Assembly (NCBI GenBank): GCA_021166835.1
Contig: JAJPEN010000037.1
Location: 54,699 to 118,698 of the forward strand
DNA length: 64,000 bases
Origin: Burkholderiaceae bacterium
Lineage (GTDB): Bacteria; Pseudomonadota; Gammaproteobacteria; Burkholderiales; Burkholderiaceae
Reading direction: 5' to 3'
Of the stretch, positions 1 through 7,614 are shown one piece after another. The position numbers and the translations under genes are program-made. The number at the start of each line of letters is the position of its first letter. The first letter of the stretch is position 1. Below the pieces are notes generated by a model. The model made no database searches, was not told the DNA's origin, and saw nothing but the letters and a program-made list of their open reading frames with translations.

Positions 1-2
1 CG

Positions 3-452
3 GCCTTCGTCGCGGGCTACGGCGCGGCGCAGGCGGTTCCGGGGCCGCTGTTCACCTTCGCGGCGTACCTGGGCAGCGTGATCGGCGCTCACGGCATCGC
101 CGGCACGATGGCGGCCGGCGGCTCGGTATCCGGCGCCTGGGCCGCCGCCGCACTGTGCCTGGTCGCGATCTTCCTGCCCGGCATGCTGGTGCTCGTCGCC
201 GCGCTTCCGTGGTGGGACGCGCTGCGCACGCAACCGGCATTGCGCCGGACGATCGCCGGCGTCAACGCCGGGGTCGTCGGCGTGCTGCTCGCCGCGTGGA
301 TCGACCCGGTGGCGACGAGCGCCGTGCGCGGACCGGCGGATGCGCTGTTCGCCGCCGCCCTCTACGCGCTGCTCGTCGGGCTGCGATGGCGGCCGTGGGC
401 CGTCGTCGTCGTGGCGATCGGCATCGGAACGCTGCGCGGCCTGGCCGGCTGA
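3..452 (+). CDS. chrA: Chromate transporter ChrA, C-terminal part (5' end outside window)
   Basis: The frame is open from the first bases of the window to a TGA at 450–452, so this is the 3' part of a longer gene. The visible start contains AQAVPGPLFTFAAYLG, the conserved segment of the second ChrA half-domain, followed by three or four hydrophobic helices and a short tail. ChrA (CHR family) exports chromate across the inner membrane, driven by the proton gradient. The family is normally about 400 residues, so roughly the last 150 are seen. Nothing upstream can be said about its regulator. The family call is firm; chromate as substrate is inferred from the family. Confidence 0.85.
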   Translation, partial: AFVAGYGAAQAVPGPLFTFAAYLGSVIGAHGIAGTMAAGGSVSGAWAAAALCLVAIFLPGMLVLVAALPWWDALRTQPALRRTIAGVNAGVVGVLLAAWIDPVATSAVRGPADALFAAALYALLVGLRWRPWAVVVVAIGIGTLRGLAG

Positions 453-469
453 GCGACGGCCCCGCGGAA

Positions 470-871
470 TCAGAGCCGGATACGCGCCGCCAGCTCGCGC
501 AGCCGCTCGATCGGCGGATCGCGCCGCGGCCAGCCCAGCGTCACCGCGTCGCCGGTCACGCGCGGCAACACGTGCAGATGCAGATGCGGCACCGTCTGCC
601 ACCCGGCCACCCGGTTCGCCTGCAGGAGCGTCACGCCGTCGGCGCCGAACTCGCGCTCGACGGCGATCGCGATGCGGCGCGCGAGCTTCATCATCGCCAC
701 CGCCGTCTCCTCGTCGGCGTCCATCAGCGTCTCGTAGGGCTTCACCGAGGCGACGATCACGTGCCCGTCGTTCACCTGGCCGGCGTCCATGAAGGCGAAG
801 ACGCGCTCGTCGGCGTAGACGCGCGCGCACGGCAACTCGCCGCGGTACAGCTTCTCGAAGATCGTCGGCAT
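470..871 (-). CDS. HIT family nucleotide-binding hydrolase
   Basis: A 133-residue protein of the histidine-triad superfamily. The signature QTVPHLHLHVLPR is near residues 92–104, with the three alternating histidines at about 96–100 forming the catalytic triad site. The N-terminal strand motif (IFEKLYRGELPC) and length fit bacterial HinT/HIT hydrolases, which cleave AMP linked to small amines or dinucleoside polyphosphates. The physiological substrate cannot be read from sequence. The gene is convergent with chrA (18-bp gap) and divergent from serA, with a 117-bp shared upstream region. The start is the ATG at 871, which gives the usual family N-terminus. Confidence 0.9.
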   Translation of the reverse strand: MPTIFEKLYRGELPCARVYADERVFAFMDAGQVNDGHVIVASVKPYETLMDADEETAVAMMKLARRIAIAVEREFGADGVTLLQANRVAGWQTVPHLHLHVLPRVTGDAVTLGWPRRDPPIERLRELAARIRL

Positions 872-908
872 TCGTCGCGTTCCGGAAGGGGGGCAATCGG
901 GCAGGCCC

Positions 909-914
909 TACAAT
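909..914 (+). promoter_or_regulatory. Putative -10 box of the serA promoter
   Basis: TACAAT lies 75 bp upstream of the serA ATG and would give a leader of roughly 65–70 nt. No convincing -35 hexamer is visible at 16–18 bp spacing, so this rests on the -10 match alone. Confidence 0.35.
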
Positions 915-948
915 AACGCGCTTTCCCGCTTCCTTTTCGTGCCCGGCC

Positions 949-971
949 GGGCCGCCTGCCGCAGGCGGCCC
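949..971 (+). promoter_or_regulatory. Perfect GC-rich hairpin in the serA 5' leader
   Basis: An 11-bp perfect inverted repeat (GGGCCGCCTGC, one central C, then GCAGGCGGCCC) ends 17 nt before the serA start codon. No clear Shine-Dalgarno sequence sits between it and the ATG, so folding could affect ribosome access. There is no U-tract, which argues against a simple terminator. Confidence 0.5.
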
Positions 972-988
972 GCGACACGCATCCAGCC

Positions 989-2230
989 ATGAACCAGCCC
1001 GCGCAGCGCCTGTCCGTTCCGAAGGAAAAACTCAAGGTCGTCCTGTTCGAGGGCATCCATTCGTCGGCCGTCGACGTGCTGCGCAACGACGGCTACACGA
1101 ACATCGATACCTACCGGCAGTCGCTGTCGGGCGACGAACTCGCGCACGCGATCGAAGGCGCGCATTTCGTCGGCATCCGCTCGCGCACGCATCTCACCGC
1201 CGAGGTTCTCGCGCAGGCCCCCAAGCTCACCGCGATCGGCTGCTTCTGCATCGGCACCAACCAGGTAGACCTCGACGCGGCGGCGCTGCGCGGCGTGCCG
1301 GTGTTCAACGCGCCGTTCTCCAACACGCGCAGCGTCGCCGAGCTGGTGCTCGGCGAGGTCATCATGCTGATGCGCGGCATTCCGCAGAAGAACGCGAAGC
1401 TGCATCGCGGCGGCTGGGACAAGAGCGCGGCGAATTCGTGGGAAGTGCGCGGCAAGGTGCTCGGCATCGTCGGCTACGGCCACATCGGCACGCAGATCGG
1501 CGTGCTCGCCGAGCAGCTCGGCATGAGCGTCGTCTTCCACGACATCGAGAGCAAATTGCCGCTGGGCAACGCGCGGCAGGCGGCCTCGCTCGAAGAGGTG
1601 CTTCGGCTGGCCGACGTCGTCACGCTGCACGTGCCGCAGACGCCCGCCACGCACGAGATGATCGGCCAGCGGCAGATCGCGGCGATGAAGCCGGGCTCCT
1701 TCCTGATCAACGCGTCGCGCGGCACCGTCGTCGTCATCGACGCGCTCGCCGAGGCGCTCGACAGCGGGCATCTGCTGGGCGCGGCGATCGACGTCTTTCC
1801 GGTGGAGCCCAAGGGCAACGACGGCGTCTTCGAGTCGCCGCTCACGCGCTTCGACAACGTGATCCTCACGCCGCACATCGGCGGCTCCACCTCCGAGGCG
1901 CAGGCGAACATCGGCGGAGAGGTCGCGGCCAAGCTGCTTCGCTACAGCAACAACGGCTCCACCGTCTCGGCGGTGAACTTCCCCGAAGTCTCGCTGCCCG
2001 AGCACGTCGGCAAGTCGCGCCTGCTGCACGTGCACCGCAACGTCCCGGGCATCATCGCCAACATCAACGAGCGCTTCTCGCGCGCCGGCATCAACATCTC
2101 GGCGCAGTATCTGCAGACGAACGCGCTCGTCGGCTACGTCGTCATCGACACCGACAGCGATGCGAGCCGCATCGCGCTCGAGGAGCTGTGCTCGATCGAG
2201 GGCACGATCCGCTGCCGTATCCTCTACTGA
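989..2230 (+). CDS. serA: D-3-phosphoglycerate dehydrogenase
   Basis: Catalyses NAD-dependent oxidation of 3-phosphoglycerate to 3-phosphohydroxypyruvate, the first step of serine synthesis, in the cytosol. At 413 residues it matches the short E. coli type. The nucleotide-binding motif VGYGHIG is at about 161–167. NASRG at 241–245 supplies the catalytic Arg. PVEP at about 271–274 supplies the Glu, and TPHIGGS at 294–300 the catalytic His. The C-terminal 70 residues are an ACT domain (RNVPGIIANINERF), so feedback inhibition by serine is likely. The ATG at 989 gives the family N-terminus. It stands alone, with NnrS 43 bp downstream. Confidence 0.95.
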   Translation: MNQPAQRLSVPKEKLKVVLFEGIHSSAVDVLRNDGYTNIDTYRQSLSGDELAHAIEGAHFVGIRSRTHLTAEVLAQAPKLTAIGCFCIGTNQVDLDAAALRGVPVFNAPFSNTRSVAELVLGEVIMLMRGIPQKNAKLHRGGWDKSAANSWEVRGKVLGIVGYGHIGTQIGVLAEQLGMSVVFHDIESKLPLGNARQAASLEEVLRLADVVTLHVPQTPATHEMIGQRQIAAMKPGSFLINASRGTVVVIDALAEALDSGHLLGAAIDVFPVEPKGNDGVFESPLTRFDNVILTPHIGGSTSEAQANIGGEVAAKLLRYSNNGSTVSAVNFPEVSLPEHVGKSRLLHVHRNVPGIIANINERFSRAGINISAQYLQTNALVGYVVIDTDSDASRIALEELCSIEGTIRCRILY

Positions 2231-2273
2231 GCCTCTGACAGAGCCTATACAGCCGCGCTTCGCGAGCACGCCG

Positions 2274-3494
2274 ATGGACGAACTCCCGCTTCAGCGACCC
2301 GGGCGCGCGCAGCCCGCGCCTGCCCCCGCCGTGCCGACCTTCGCCCTGTGGCAGCTCGGCTTTCGTCCGTTCTACCTGCTCGCCGGCATCTTCGCGGCGC
2401 TGGACATCGTCCTGTGGACGCTGCAGTTCGGCGGAACGATCGGCGCCGCGGTGCTGCGCGGCCCCTTGTGGCACGCGCACGAAATGCTGTTCGGCTACGC
2501 GCTCGCGGTGATCGCCGGGTTCCTGCTCACCGCCGTGCGCAACTGGACCAACCGGCCGACGCCCACGGGCGCGCCGCTGATGCTGCTCGCGGCGATCTGG
2601 CTGCTCGCGCGCGTGCTGGTGCTCGGCCCCTGGCCGCTCGCCGCGGCGCTGGCCAACGCCGCGTTTCCGGTGGCCGTCGCGATCGGCATCGGCATTCCCA
2701 TCGTGCGCTCGCGCAACCGGCGCAACTACTTCTTCGTCGGCCTGCTCGTGCTGCTGGGCATGCTCGCGCTCGTCGTGCACGCGGCGCTCGACGGCTTCCT
2801 CGCCTTCGACCCGCTGCACGGCGTGCGGCTGGGGCTGGACGTCGTCCTGTTCATCATGGTCGTGATGGCCGGGCGCGTCGTTCCGATGTTCACGAACAAC
2901 GGCATTGCCGGCCTGAACGCGCGTCGCAACCCGCTCGTCGAGAAGCTCTCGCTCGGCTCGGTCATCGCGCTGTTCGTCGTCGACCTGCTGCCGGCCCAGG
3001 CGTTTCCCTGGGCGGGCGCGCTCGCCGGCATCGTCGCGCTGGCGGCCGGGCTGGCGAACGCGACGCGGCTGGCGCTGTGGCAGCCGTGGCGCACTTTCTC
3101 CACGCCGCTCGTCTGGGTGCTGCACGTCGCCTATGCGTGGATCGTCGTCCACCTGCTGCTGCGTGCCGGCGTCGCGGCCGGCCTGGTCGCGCATTCGGTG
3201 TCGGTGCACGCGCTCACGGTGGGCGGGATCGGCGGCCTGACGATCGGCATGATGACGCGCACGGCCCGCGGACACACCGCGCGCCCGCTGCGCGCCGACG
3301 GTTTCGAGGCGACGATGTACGCGCTCGTGTTCGCCGCTGCGCTGGTGCGCGTGTTCGGCCCGATCGCCAGCCCCGAGCATCTCGTCGTCTTCGTGCAGGC
3401 CTCTGCGATACTCTGGGCCGCGGCCTTCGGCCTGTACGTCGTGCGTGCCTGGCCCGTTCTCACGCGGCCGCGGCTCGACGGCAAGCCGGGCTGA
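2274..3494 (+). CDS. NnrS family heme/copper membrane protein
   Basis: A 406-residue integral membrane protein with about twelve hydrophobic helices and the NnrS signatures GFRPFYLLAG, WHAHEMLFGY and MVVMAGRVVPMFTNNG. The conserved histidines in WHAHE and the GRVVPMFTNN loop are typical of the family. NnrS proteins sit in the inner membrane and are linked to nitric oxide tolerance or nitrite/NO metabolism, where they bind heme and copper. The ATG at 2274 is chosen because upstream in-frame codons run into serA. No denitrification genes are nearby, so a protective role against nitrosative stress is an inference. Confidence 0.9.
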   Translation: MDELPLQRPGRAQPAPAPAVPTFALWQLGFRPFYLLAGIFAALDIVLWTLQFGGTIGAAVLRGPLWHAHEMLFGYALAVIAGFLLTAVRNWTNRPTPTGAPLMLLAAIWLLARVLVLGPWPLAAALANAAFPVAVAIGIGIPIVRSRNRRNYFFVGLLVLLGMLALVVHAALDGFLAFDPLHGVRLGLDVVLFIMVVMAGRVVPMFTNNGIAGLNARRNPLVEKLSLGSVIALFVVDLLPAQAFPWAGALAGIVALAAGLANATRLALWQPWRTFSTPLVWVLHVAYAWIVVHLLLRAGVAAGLVAHSVSVHALTVGGIGGLTIGMMTRTARGHTARPLRADGFEATMYALVFAAALVRVFGPIASPEHLVVFVQASAILWAAAFGLYVVRAWPVLTRPRLDGKPG

Positions 3495-3518
3495 ATCCAC
3501 CGTTCGAAACGGATCCTC

Positions 3519-4943
3519 ATGAACGCCACTGCCAGCGCCACCCGCACCGAGCACGATCTTCTCGGCGACCGCGAAGTCCCTGCCGACGCGTACTACGGCG
3601 TGCATACGCTGCGCGCGATCGAGAACTTCCCGATCACCGGCACGCCGATCTCGATCTACTCCGAGCTCGTGCGGGCGCTCGCGGCGATCAAGCAGGCGGC
3701 CGCGCAGGCGAACCAGGCGCTCGGGCTGCTCGACCCGCAGCGCGCCGACGCGATCGAGCGCGCCTGCCAGGAGATCCTCGGCGGAGCGCTGCACGACCAG
3801 TTCGTCGTCGACGTGATCCAGGGCGGAGCGGGCACCTCGACGAACATGAACGCCAACGAGGTGATCGCCAACCGCGCGCTCGAGCTGATGGGGCGCGCGC
3901 GCGGCGACTACGCGACGCTGCATCCGATCGAACACGTCAACATGAGCCAGAGCACCAACGACGTCTATCCGACGGCGTTGAAGGTGGCGGCCTGGTTCGG
4001 CATCGGGCGCCTGATCGAGGCGATGGAGCAGCTGCGCCTGGCCTTCGACGCGAAGGCGCACGAATTCGCCGACGTGCTGAAGATGGGCCGCACCCAACTG
4101 CAGGACGCCGTGCCGATGACGCTCGGCCAGGAGTTCTCCACCTACTCGACGATGATCGGCGAGGACCAGGAGCGCCTGCGCGAGGCGGCCTCGCTGATCC
4201 GCGAGATCAACCTCGGCGGCACGGCGATCGGCACCGGGATCACCGCGCATCCCGATTACGCGAAGCTCGTCTGCGCGAGCCTGTCGAAGATCACCGGCAT
4301 CGAGCTGGTCACCTCGCCGAACCTGATCGAGGCCACGCAGGACTGCGGCGCCTTCGTGCAGCTCTCGGGCGTGCTCAAGCGGGTCGCGGTGAAGCTGTCG
4401 AAGACCTGCAGCGACCTCCGGCTGCTGTCGTCGGGGCCGCGCGCGGGGCTCAACGAGATCGACCTGCCGGCGATGCAGGCGGGTTCGTCGATCATGCCGG
4501 GCAAGGTCAATCCGGTCATCCCGGAGGTGGTCAACCAGATCGCCTACGAGGTGATCGGCAACGACGTCACCGTCACTTTCGCGGCCGAAGCCGGGCAGCT
4601 GCAGCTCAACGCCTTCGAGCCGATCATCGCGCACAGCCTGTTCAAGAGCATCAAGCACCTGCAGCACGGCTGCGAGACGCTCACCGAGCGTTGCGTGCGC
4701 GGCATCACGGCCAATCGCGAGCGGCTGCGCGAGATGGTCGAGAACTCGATCGGCATCGTCACGGCGCTCAATCCGTACATCGGCTATGCGAACGCCACCG
4801 CGGTCGCGGCCGAGGCCGACGCCACCGGCGGCAGCGTCTACCGCATCGTCCTCGATCGCGGACTGATGACGCAGGCGCAGCTCGACCGGCTGATGCGGCC
4901 CGAGGAGCTGACGCGGCCGCGGCCGATCCGCGTAGCCGACTGA
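3519..4943 (+). CDS. aspA: Aspartate ammonia-lyase
   Basis: Converts L-aspartate reversibly to fumarate and ammonia. At 474 residues it fits the fumarase II/aspartase superfamily. The active-site signature GSSIMPGKVNP is at 322–332, with AGTSTNMNANE (about 104–114) and MSQSTNDVYP (142–151) as the other two conserved substrate-binding regions. Aspartase is preferred over class II fumarase because of the N-terminal EHDLLGDREVPADAYYG segment, a typical aspartase form. It starts 24 bp after nnrS and may be co-transcribed with it. Confidence 0.92.
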   Translation: MNATASATRTEHDLLGDREVPADAYYGVHTLRAIENFPITGTPISIYSELVRALAAIKQAAAQANQALGLLDPQRADAIERACQEILGGALHDQFVVDVIQGGAGTSTNMNANEVIANRALELMGRARGDYATLHPIEHVNMSQSTNDVYPTALKVAAWFGIGRLIEAMEQLRLAFDAKAHEFADVLKMGRTQLQDAVPMTLGQEFSTYSTMIGEDQERLREAASLIREINLGGTAIGTGITAHPDYAKLVCASLSKITGIELVTSPNLIEATQDCGAFVQLSGVLKRVAVKLSKTCSDLRLLSSGPRAGLNEIDLPAMQAGSSIMPGKVNPVIPEVVNQIAYEVIGNDVTVTFAAEAGQLQLNAFEPIIAHSLFKSIKHLQHGCETLTERCVRGITANRERLREMVENSIGIVTALNPYIGYANATAVAAEADATGGSVYRIVLDRGLMTQAQLDRLMRPEELTRPRPIRVAD

Positions 4944-4991
4944 GGAGGCAGGCGCTCGCCGCGGGTCTCGCCACCGCGAGCCCGGTCGCGC

Positions 4992-5040
4992 TTGTCTTCT
5001 CCGGAAATGGAGCTCATACTCTCCTGAAAAGGAGAGATGA
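4992..5040 (+). promoter_or_regulatory. Promoter and twin operator of the antitoxin–RES operon
   Basis: A -35-like TTGTCT (4992–4997) is spaced 17 bp from a -10-like CATACT (5015–5020). Two 14-bp near-identical sites, each with internal dyad symmetry, follow: CTCCGGAAATGGAG (4999–5012, in the spacer) and CTCCTGAAAAGGAG (5021–5034, directly after the -10). They match at 12 of 14 positions and are 22 bp apart, two helical turns. The second site includes the antitoxin ribosome-binding sequence AAGGAG. This layout fits autorepression by the antitoxin or the toxin–antitoxin complex. The binding itself is inferred. Confidence 0.65.
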
Positions 5041-5499
5041 ATGCCTGCTTCCACCGGGGCGCGGCGTACGGCGCATCGCTATCCGGACAGCCGCTTCGAT
5101 CCGCCGGCTTTCGTCGACCTGAGCGCGCGTGCCGAGCGCGAACGCCTGTCGCATTCCGCGTTGCGCGGCTTCTTCGCGATCGCCGAGCGCTGGAAGCTGC
5201 GCGACGACGAGGCGCGCGAGCTGCTCGGCGGCGTCTCGAGCAGCGCGTACTACGAATGGAAGAAGAAGCCCGAGCGCACGCTCGAGGTCGACCGCATCAC
5301 CCGCATCTCGTACCTGGTCGGCATCTACAAGGCGCTGCACATCCTCTACGGCGACGAACTGGCCGACGAGTGGGTGCGGCTGCCGAACCGCAACGCATTG
5401 TTCGGCGGGCGCTCGCCGCTCGAGTACATGATCGCCGGAGGACTGCTCGCGATGCAGACGGTGCGCAGGCTGCTCGACGCGAGGAGGGGCGGCACGTGA
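5041..5499 (+). CDS. Xre/MbcA/ParS-type antitoxin (DUF2384)
   Basis: A 152-residue protein with a helical N-terminal region that includes a helix-turn-helix-like stretch (about 45–85). The C-terminal MbcA/ParS toxin-binding domain (about 90–150) is recognised from the LVGIYKALHILYGDELADEW and LPNRNALFGGRSPLEYMI segments. It would neutralise the downstream RES toxin and repress the operon. The ATG at 5041 has AAGGAG six bases upstream. Its stop codon shares four bases with the RES start (GTGA), so translation is probably coupled. Pairing with a RES gene makes the assignment strong. Confidence 0.9.
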   Translation: MPASTGARRTAHRYPDSRFDPPAFVDLSARAERERLSHSALRGFFAIAERWKLRDDEARELLGGVSSSAYYEWKKKPERTLEVDRITRISYLVGIYKALHILYGDELADEWVRLPNRNALFGGRSPLEYMIAGGLLAMQTVRRLLDARRGGT

Positions 5500-6317
5500 G
5501 CGCGGGCGCCGCGCTGCCCAGCACGACGCTCGTACGGCGCTTCGACACCGTGCGGCTGATCCCGTCGCGCTTCGCGCCGCGCGAGGATTCCGTGCTCGCC
5601 GGCATCGCCGCCGACGATGCGCATCTGGCGGATCTCTTCGATCTGGACAACGCGACCAACGAGCGGCTGCGTGCCGAGCGCGGGCTCTCACCGGGCATCG
5701 GCGTCGACGAGCTGGTGTTCGGCGTGCCGAACTGGCGTATCGTCAATGCGGCCTTCGTGCACGCGCGGCCCGAGGGCAGCCGTTTCAACGGGCCCGATCG
5801 AGGCGCCTGGTACTGCGCCTTCGAGATCGAGACCGCGCTCGCCGAGATCGGGTTCCACAAGACGGTCGAGTACGAGGAGATCGGCCGCTTCGACGACAGC
5901 GTCACCTACGAGGCCTTCCTCGCCGACTTCACGCACGAGTTCCACGACCTGCGCGACGATCCGCGCTTTGCCCGCTGCCTGGACCCGGCCAGCTACGTCG
6001 CTTCGCAGCGGCTCGCCGAGCGGCTGCTCGAGCGCGGGTCGATCGGCATCGTCTATCCGAGCGTGCGCCGGGCAGGGGGAACGAACCTTGCCTGCTTCCG
6101 TCCGGCGGTCGTGGGCAACGTGCGCCGCGGCGAGGCGTGGCGCTTCACCTGGGCCGGCTCGCGGGAGCCGGTGATCGAGCGGGAGCACGAGCGCGGAAGC
6201 GAGCACGAGCGCGGGCGCGAGGATGAGCACGAGCGCGGGCACGGCCGGGTGCGGGAGAGCCTCGCAGCCGCGCGACGGACGGTGCGCCGGTCCTCTCCCG
6301 GCGGCCCGGGCCGATGA
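5496..6317 (+). CDS. RES domain toxin
   Basis: A 273-residue protein whose first about 215 residues form a RES domain. Conserved elements are GSRFNGPDRGAWYCAFE (Arg and Tyr), ETALAE (Glu) and VYPSVR (Ser), in the spacing expected for the active site. Characterised RES toxins degrade NAD+ by phosphorolysis or hydrolysis and cause growth arrest. The GTG at 5496 overlaps the antitoxin stop. The frame is open further upstream, but that part is antisense-free shadow over the antitoxin. Oddly, the protein continues about 55 residues past the domain in a charged tail with HERG repeats. That tail ends by overlapping the next gene's ATG. Confidence 0.88.
   Translation: MSAGAALPSTTLVRRFDTVRLIPSRFAPREDSVLAGIAADDAHLADLFDLDNATNERLRAERGLSPGIGVDELVFGVPNWRIVNAAFVHARPEGSRFNGPDRGAWYCAFEIETALAEIGFHKTVEYEEIGRFDDSVTYEAFLADFTHEFHDLRDDPRFARCLDPASYVASQRLAERLLERGSIGIVYPSVRRAGGTNLACFRPAVVGNVRRGEAWRFTWAGSREPVIEREHERGSEHERGREDEHERGHGRVRESLAAARRTVRRSSPGGPGR
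6183..6238 (+). repeat. Three-copy 14-bp repeat in the RES gene tail
   Basis: GAGCACGAGCGCGG occurs at 6183–6196, 6201–6214 and 6225–6238. The offsets of 18 and 24 bp preserve reading frame. It encodes repeated His-Glu-Arg-Gly units at the C-terminus of the RES protein. Confidence 0.8.
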
Positions 6318-6922
6318 ACGCGTCGCCGCGGCATCCGCAGCCCGAGGGGCGACCCACGTTCGGGGCGGAGCGGATCGCCGCGCTCAGCGACGGCGTCTTC
6401 TCGATCGCCGCCACGCTGCTCGTGCTCGACGTGCGCCTGCCGGCCGGCGCCGACGAGTTCCGCTGGGCCCAGCTGCAGGCGGTCGCGCCGCATCTGCTCG
6501 GCTACGTGATCAGCTTCCTCGTCATCGCGCGCATGTGGATCGCGCAGCACCGCCTGCTGCAACCCGTCGAGCGACTCGACGCTCGTGCGCTGTGGCTGGG
6601 TCTTCTGTTCCTGATGCTCGTGGCCTTCGTGCCGTTTCCGACTTCGGTGCTCGCCGAGCACGGCAACCGCGACGCGGTCGTGCTCTATGCGATGACGATC
6701 GTCTCGCTCTCGCTGCTGCTCTCGGCCTTCGGCGCCTGCGTGGGGCGGCACCCGGAATGGCTGCGCGAAGGCGAGGGCGCAGTCTATCGTCGCGAAGGGT
6801 TCCGTCCCTGGGCGGTGCCCGCTGTCTTCGCGCTGTCGATCCCGATCGCCTGGCTGGACCCCGACTGGGCGATGGCGTTCTGGCTCCTGCTCGTGCCGCT
6901 CGGACTCGCCCTGCGGCGATAG
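6314..6922 (+). CDS. TMEM175-like potassium channel (DUF1211) membrane protein
   Basis: A 202-residue protein with about five or six hydrophobic helices. The diagnostic first-helix motif ALSDGVFSIAATLLVLDVRLP is at about 23–43 and corresponds to the FSDGVFAIAATLL signature of bacterial TMEM175 channels. These conduct K+ in the inner membrane as tetramers. The ATG overlaps the RES stop (ATGA), so it may be translated with the toxin–antitoxin pair. The last 139 bp overlap the convergent GST gene on the other strand. Ion selectivity is family knowledge, not visible here. Confidence 0.8.
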   Translation: MNASPRHPQPEGRPTFGAERIAALSDGVFSIAATLLVLDVRLPAGADEFRWAQLQAVAPHLLGYVISFLVIARMWIAQHRLLQPVERLDARALWLGLLFLMLVAFVPFPTSVLAEHGNRDAVVLYAMTIVSLSLLLSAFGACVGRHPEWLREGEGAVYRREGFRPWAVPAVFALSIPIAWLDPDWAMAFWLLLVPLGLALRR

Positions 6923-7614
6923 GGTTCCTCGAATTCGAGGAAGTCGTTCTCGGCGAGCGCGCCGGCGATCCACTCCGCCACGCCGCGCGCCTGCAGCACG
7001 CGCGTGGCGTAGCCCTCGGCGCTCGATCCGAGCGGAACGCCGTAGGTGCGAAGGCGCGAAGCCACCGGCGCGTAGAAGGCGTCGGCGATGCCGAAGGTGC
7101 CGAACAGGAACGGCCCGCCCGAGATCGCCAGGCAGTCGGCCCAGATTTCCTCCACGCGCGCGACGTCGTCGCGCACCGCGGCCTGCTCGTGCAGGATGCG
7201 CGGGCCCAGCTCGGGCAGTTGCGCCTCGACGTTCAACGGGAAATGCGTGCGCAGCGCGGTGAAGCCCGAATGCATCTCGGCGACGATGGCGCGCGCTCGC
7301 GCGCGCGCGGCGCGCTGCGCCGGCCACAGGCGGCGGTCGGGGTGCAGCTCGGCGAGGAACTCGGCGATCGCCAGCGTGTCCCAGATCACCTGCATGCGTC
7401 CGTCGATCTCGGTCTGCAGCACCGGCACCCGGCCGGTGGGGCTCAGTCCGGCAAGCGTGCGCTTGAACTTCGACTCCGGCGCGAAGGAGTCGAAGCGCAC
7501 CATCACTTCCTCGAAGGGGATCTGCAGGTGGCGCATCAGCACCCACGGGCGCATCGACCACGACGAGTAGTTCTTGTTGCCGATGAACAGCTTCATCTGC
7601 GTGGCCTTCTTCAT
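6784..7614 (-). CDS. Glutathione S-transferase family protein
   Basis: A 276-residue protein (or 270 from the internal ATG at 7596). The N-terminal thioredoxin-like domain begins KLFIGNKNYSSWSMRPWVLM, with the likely catalytic Ser/Tyr region in NYSSWSMRP. The central segment GRVPVLQTEIDG carries the cis-Pro loop that binds glutathione, and the C-terminal helical domain follows. The natural end of the family is near the FEEPYRR segment. Here the frame runs about 45 more codons into the antisense of the TMEM175-like gene. It is translationally coupled to the upstream SDR (ATGA). The substrate is unknown. Confidence 0.85.
   Translation of the reverse strand: MKKATQMKLFIGNKNYSSWSMRPWVLMRHLQIPFEEVMVRFDSFAPESKFKRTLAGLSPTGRVPVLQTEIDGRMQVIWDTLAIAEFLAELHPDRRLWPAQRAARARARAIVAEMHSGFTALRTHFPLNVEAQLPELGPRILHEQAAVRDDVARVEEIWADCLAISGGPFLFGTFGIADAFYAPVASRLRTYGVPLGSSAEGYATRVLQARGVAEWIAGALAENDFLEFEEPYRRRASPSGTSRSQNAIAQSGSSQAIGIDSAKTAGTAQGRNPSRR

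Noticed and set aside
3494..3519. CCGTTCGAAACGG before aspA as a tRNA T-arm remnant
   Set aside because: Only 13 bp with a 5-bp stem, no other tRNA arms nearby; probably chance.
2142..5054. 970-codon minus-strand frame over nnrS and aspA
   Set aside because: Low-complexity shadow opposite two well-conserved genes.
5037..6317. Continuous 426-codon frame suggesting an antitoxin–RES fusion
   Set aside because: The first 150 codons are a shadow over the antitoxin frame. The RES domain starts at the GTG at 5496 with a normal 4-bp overlap.
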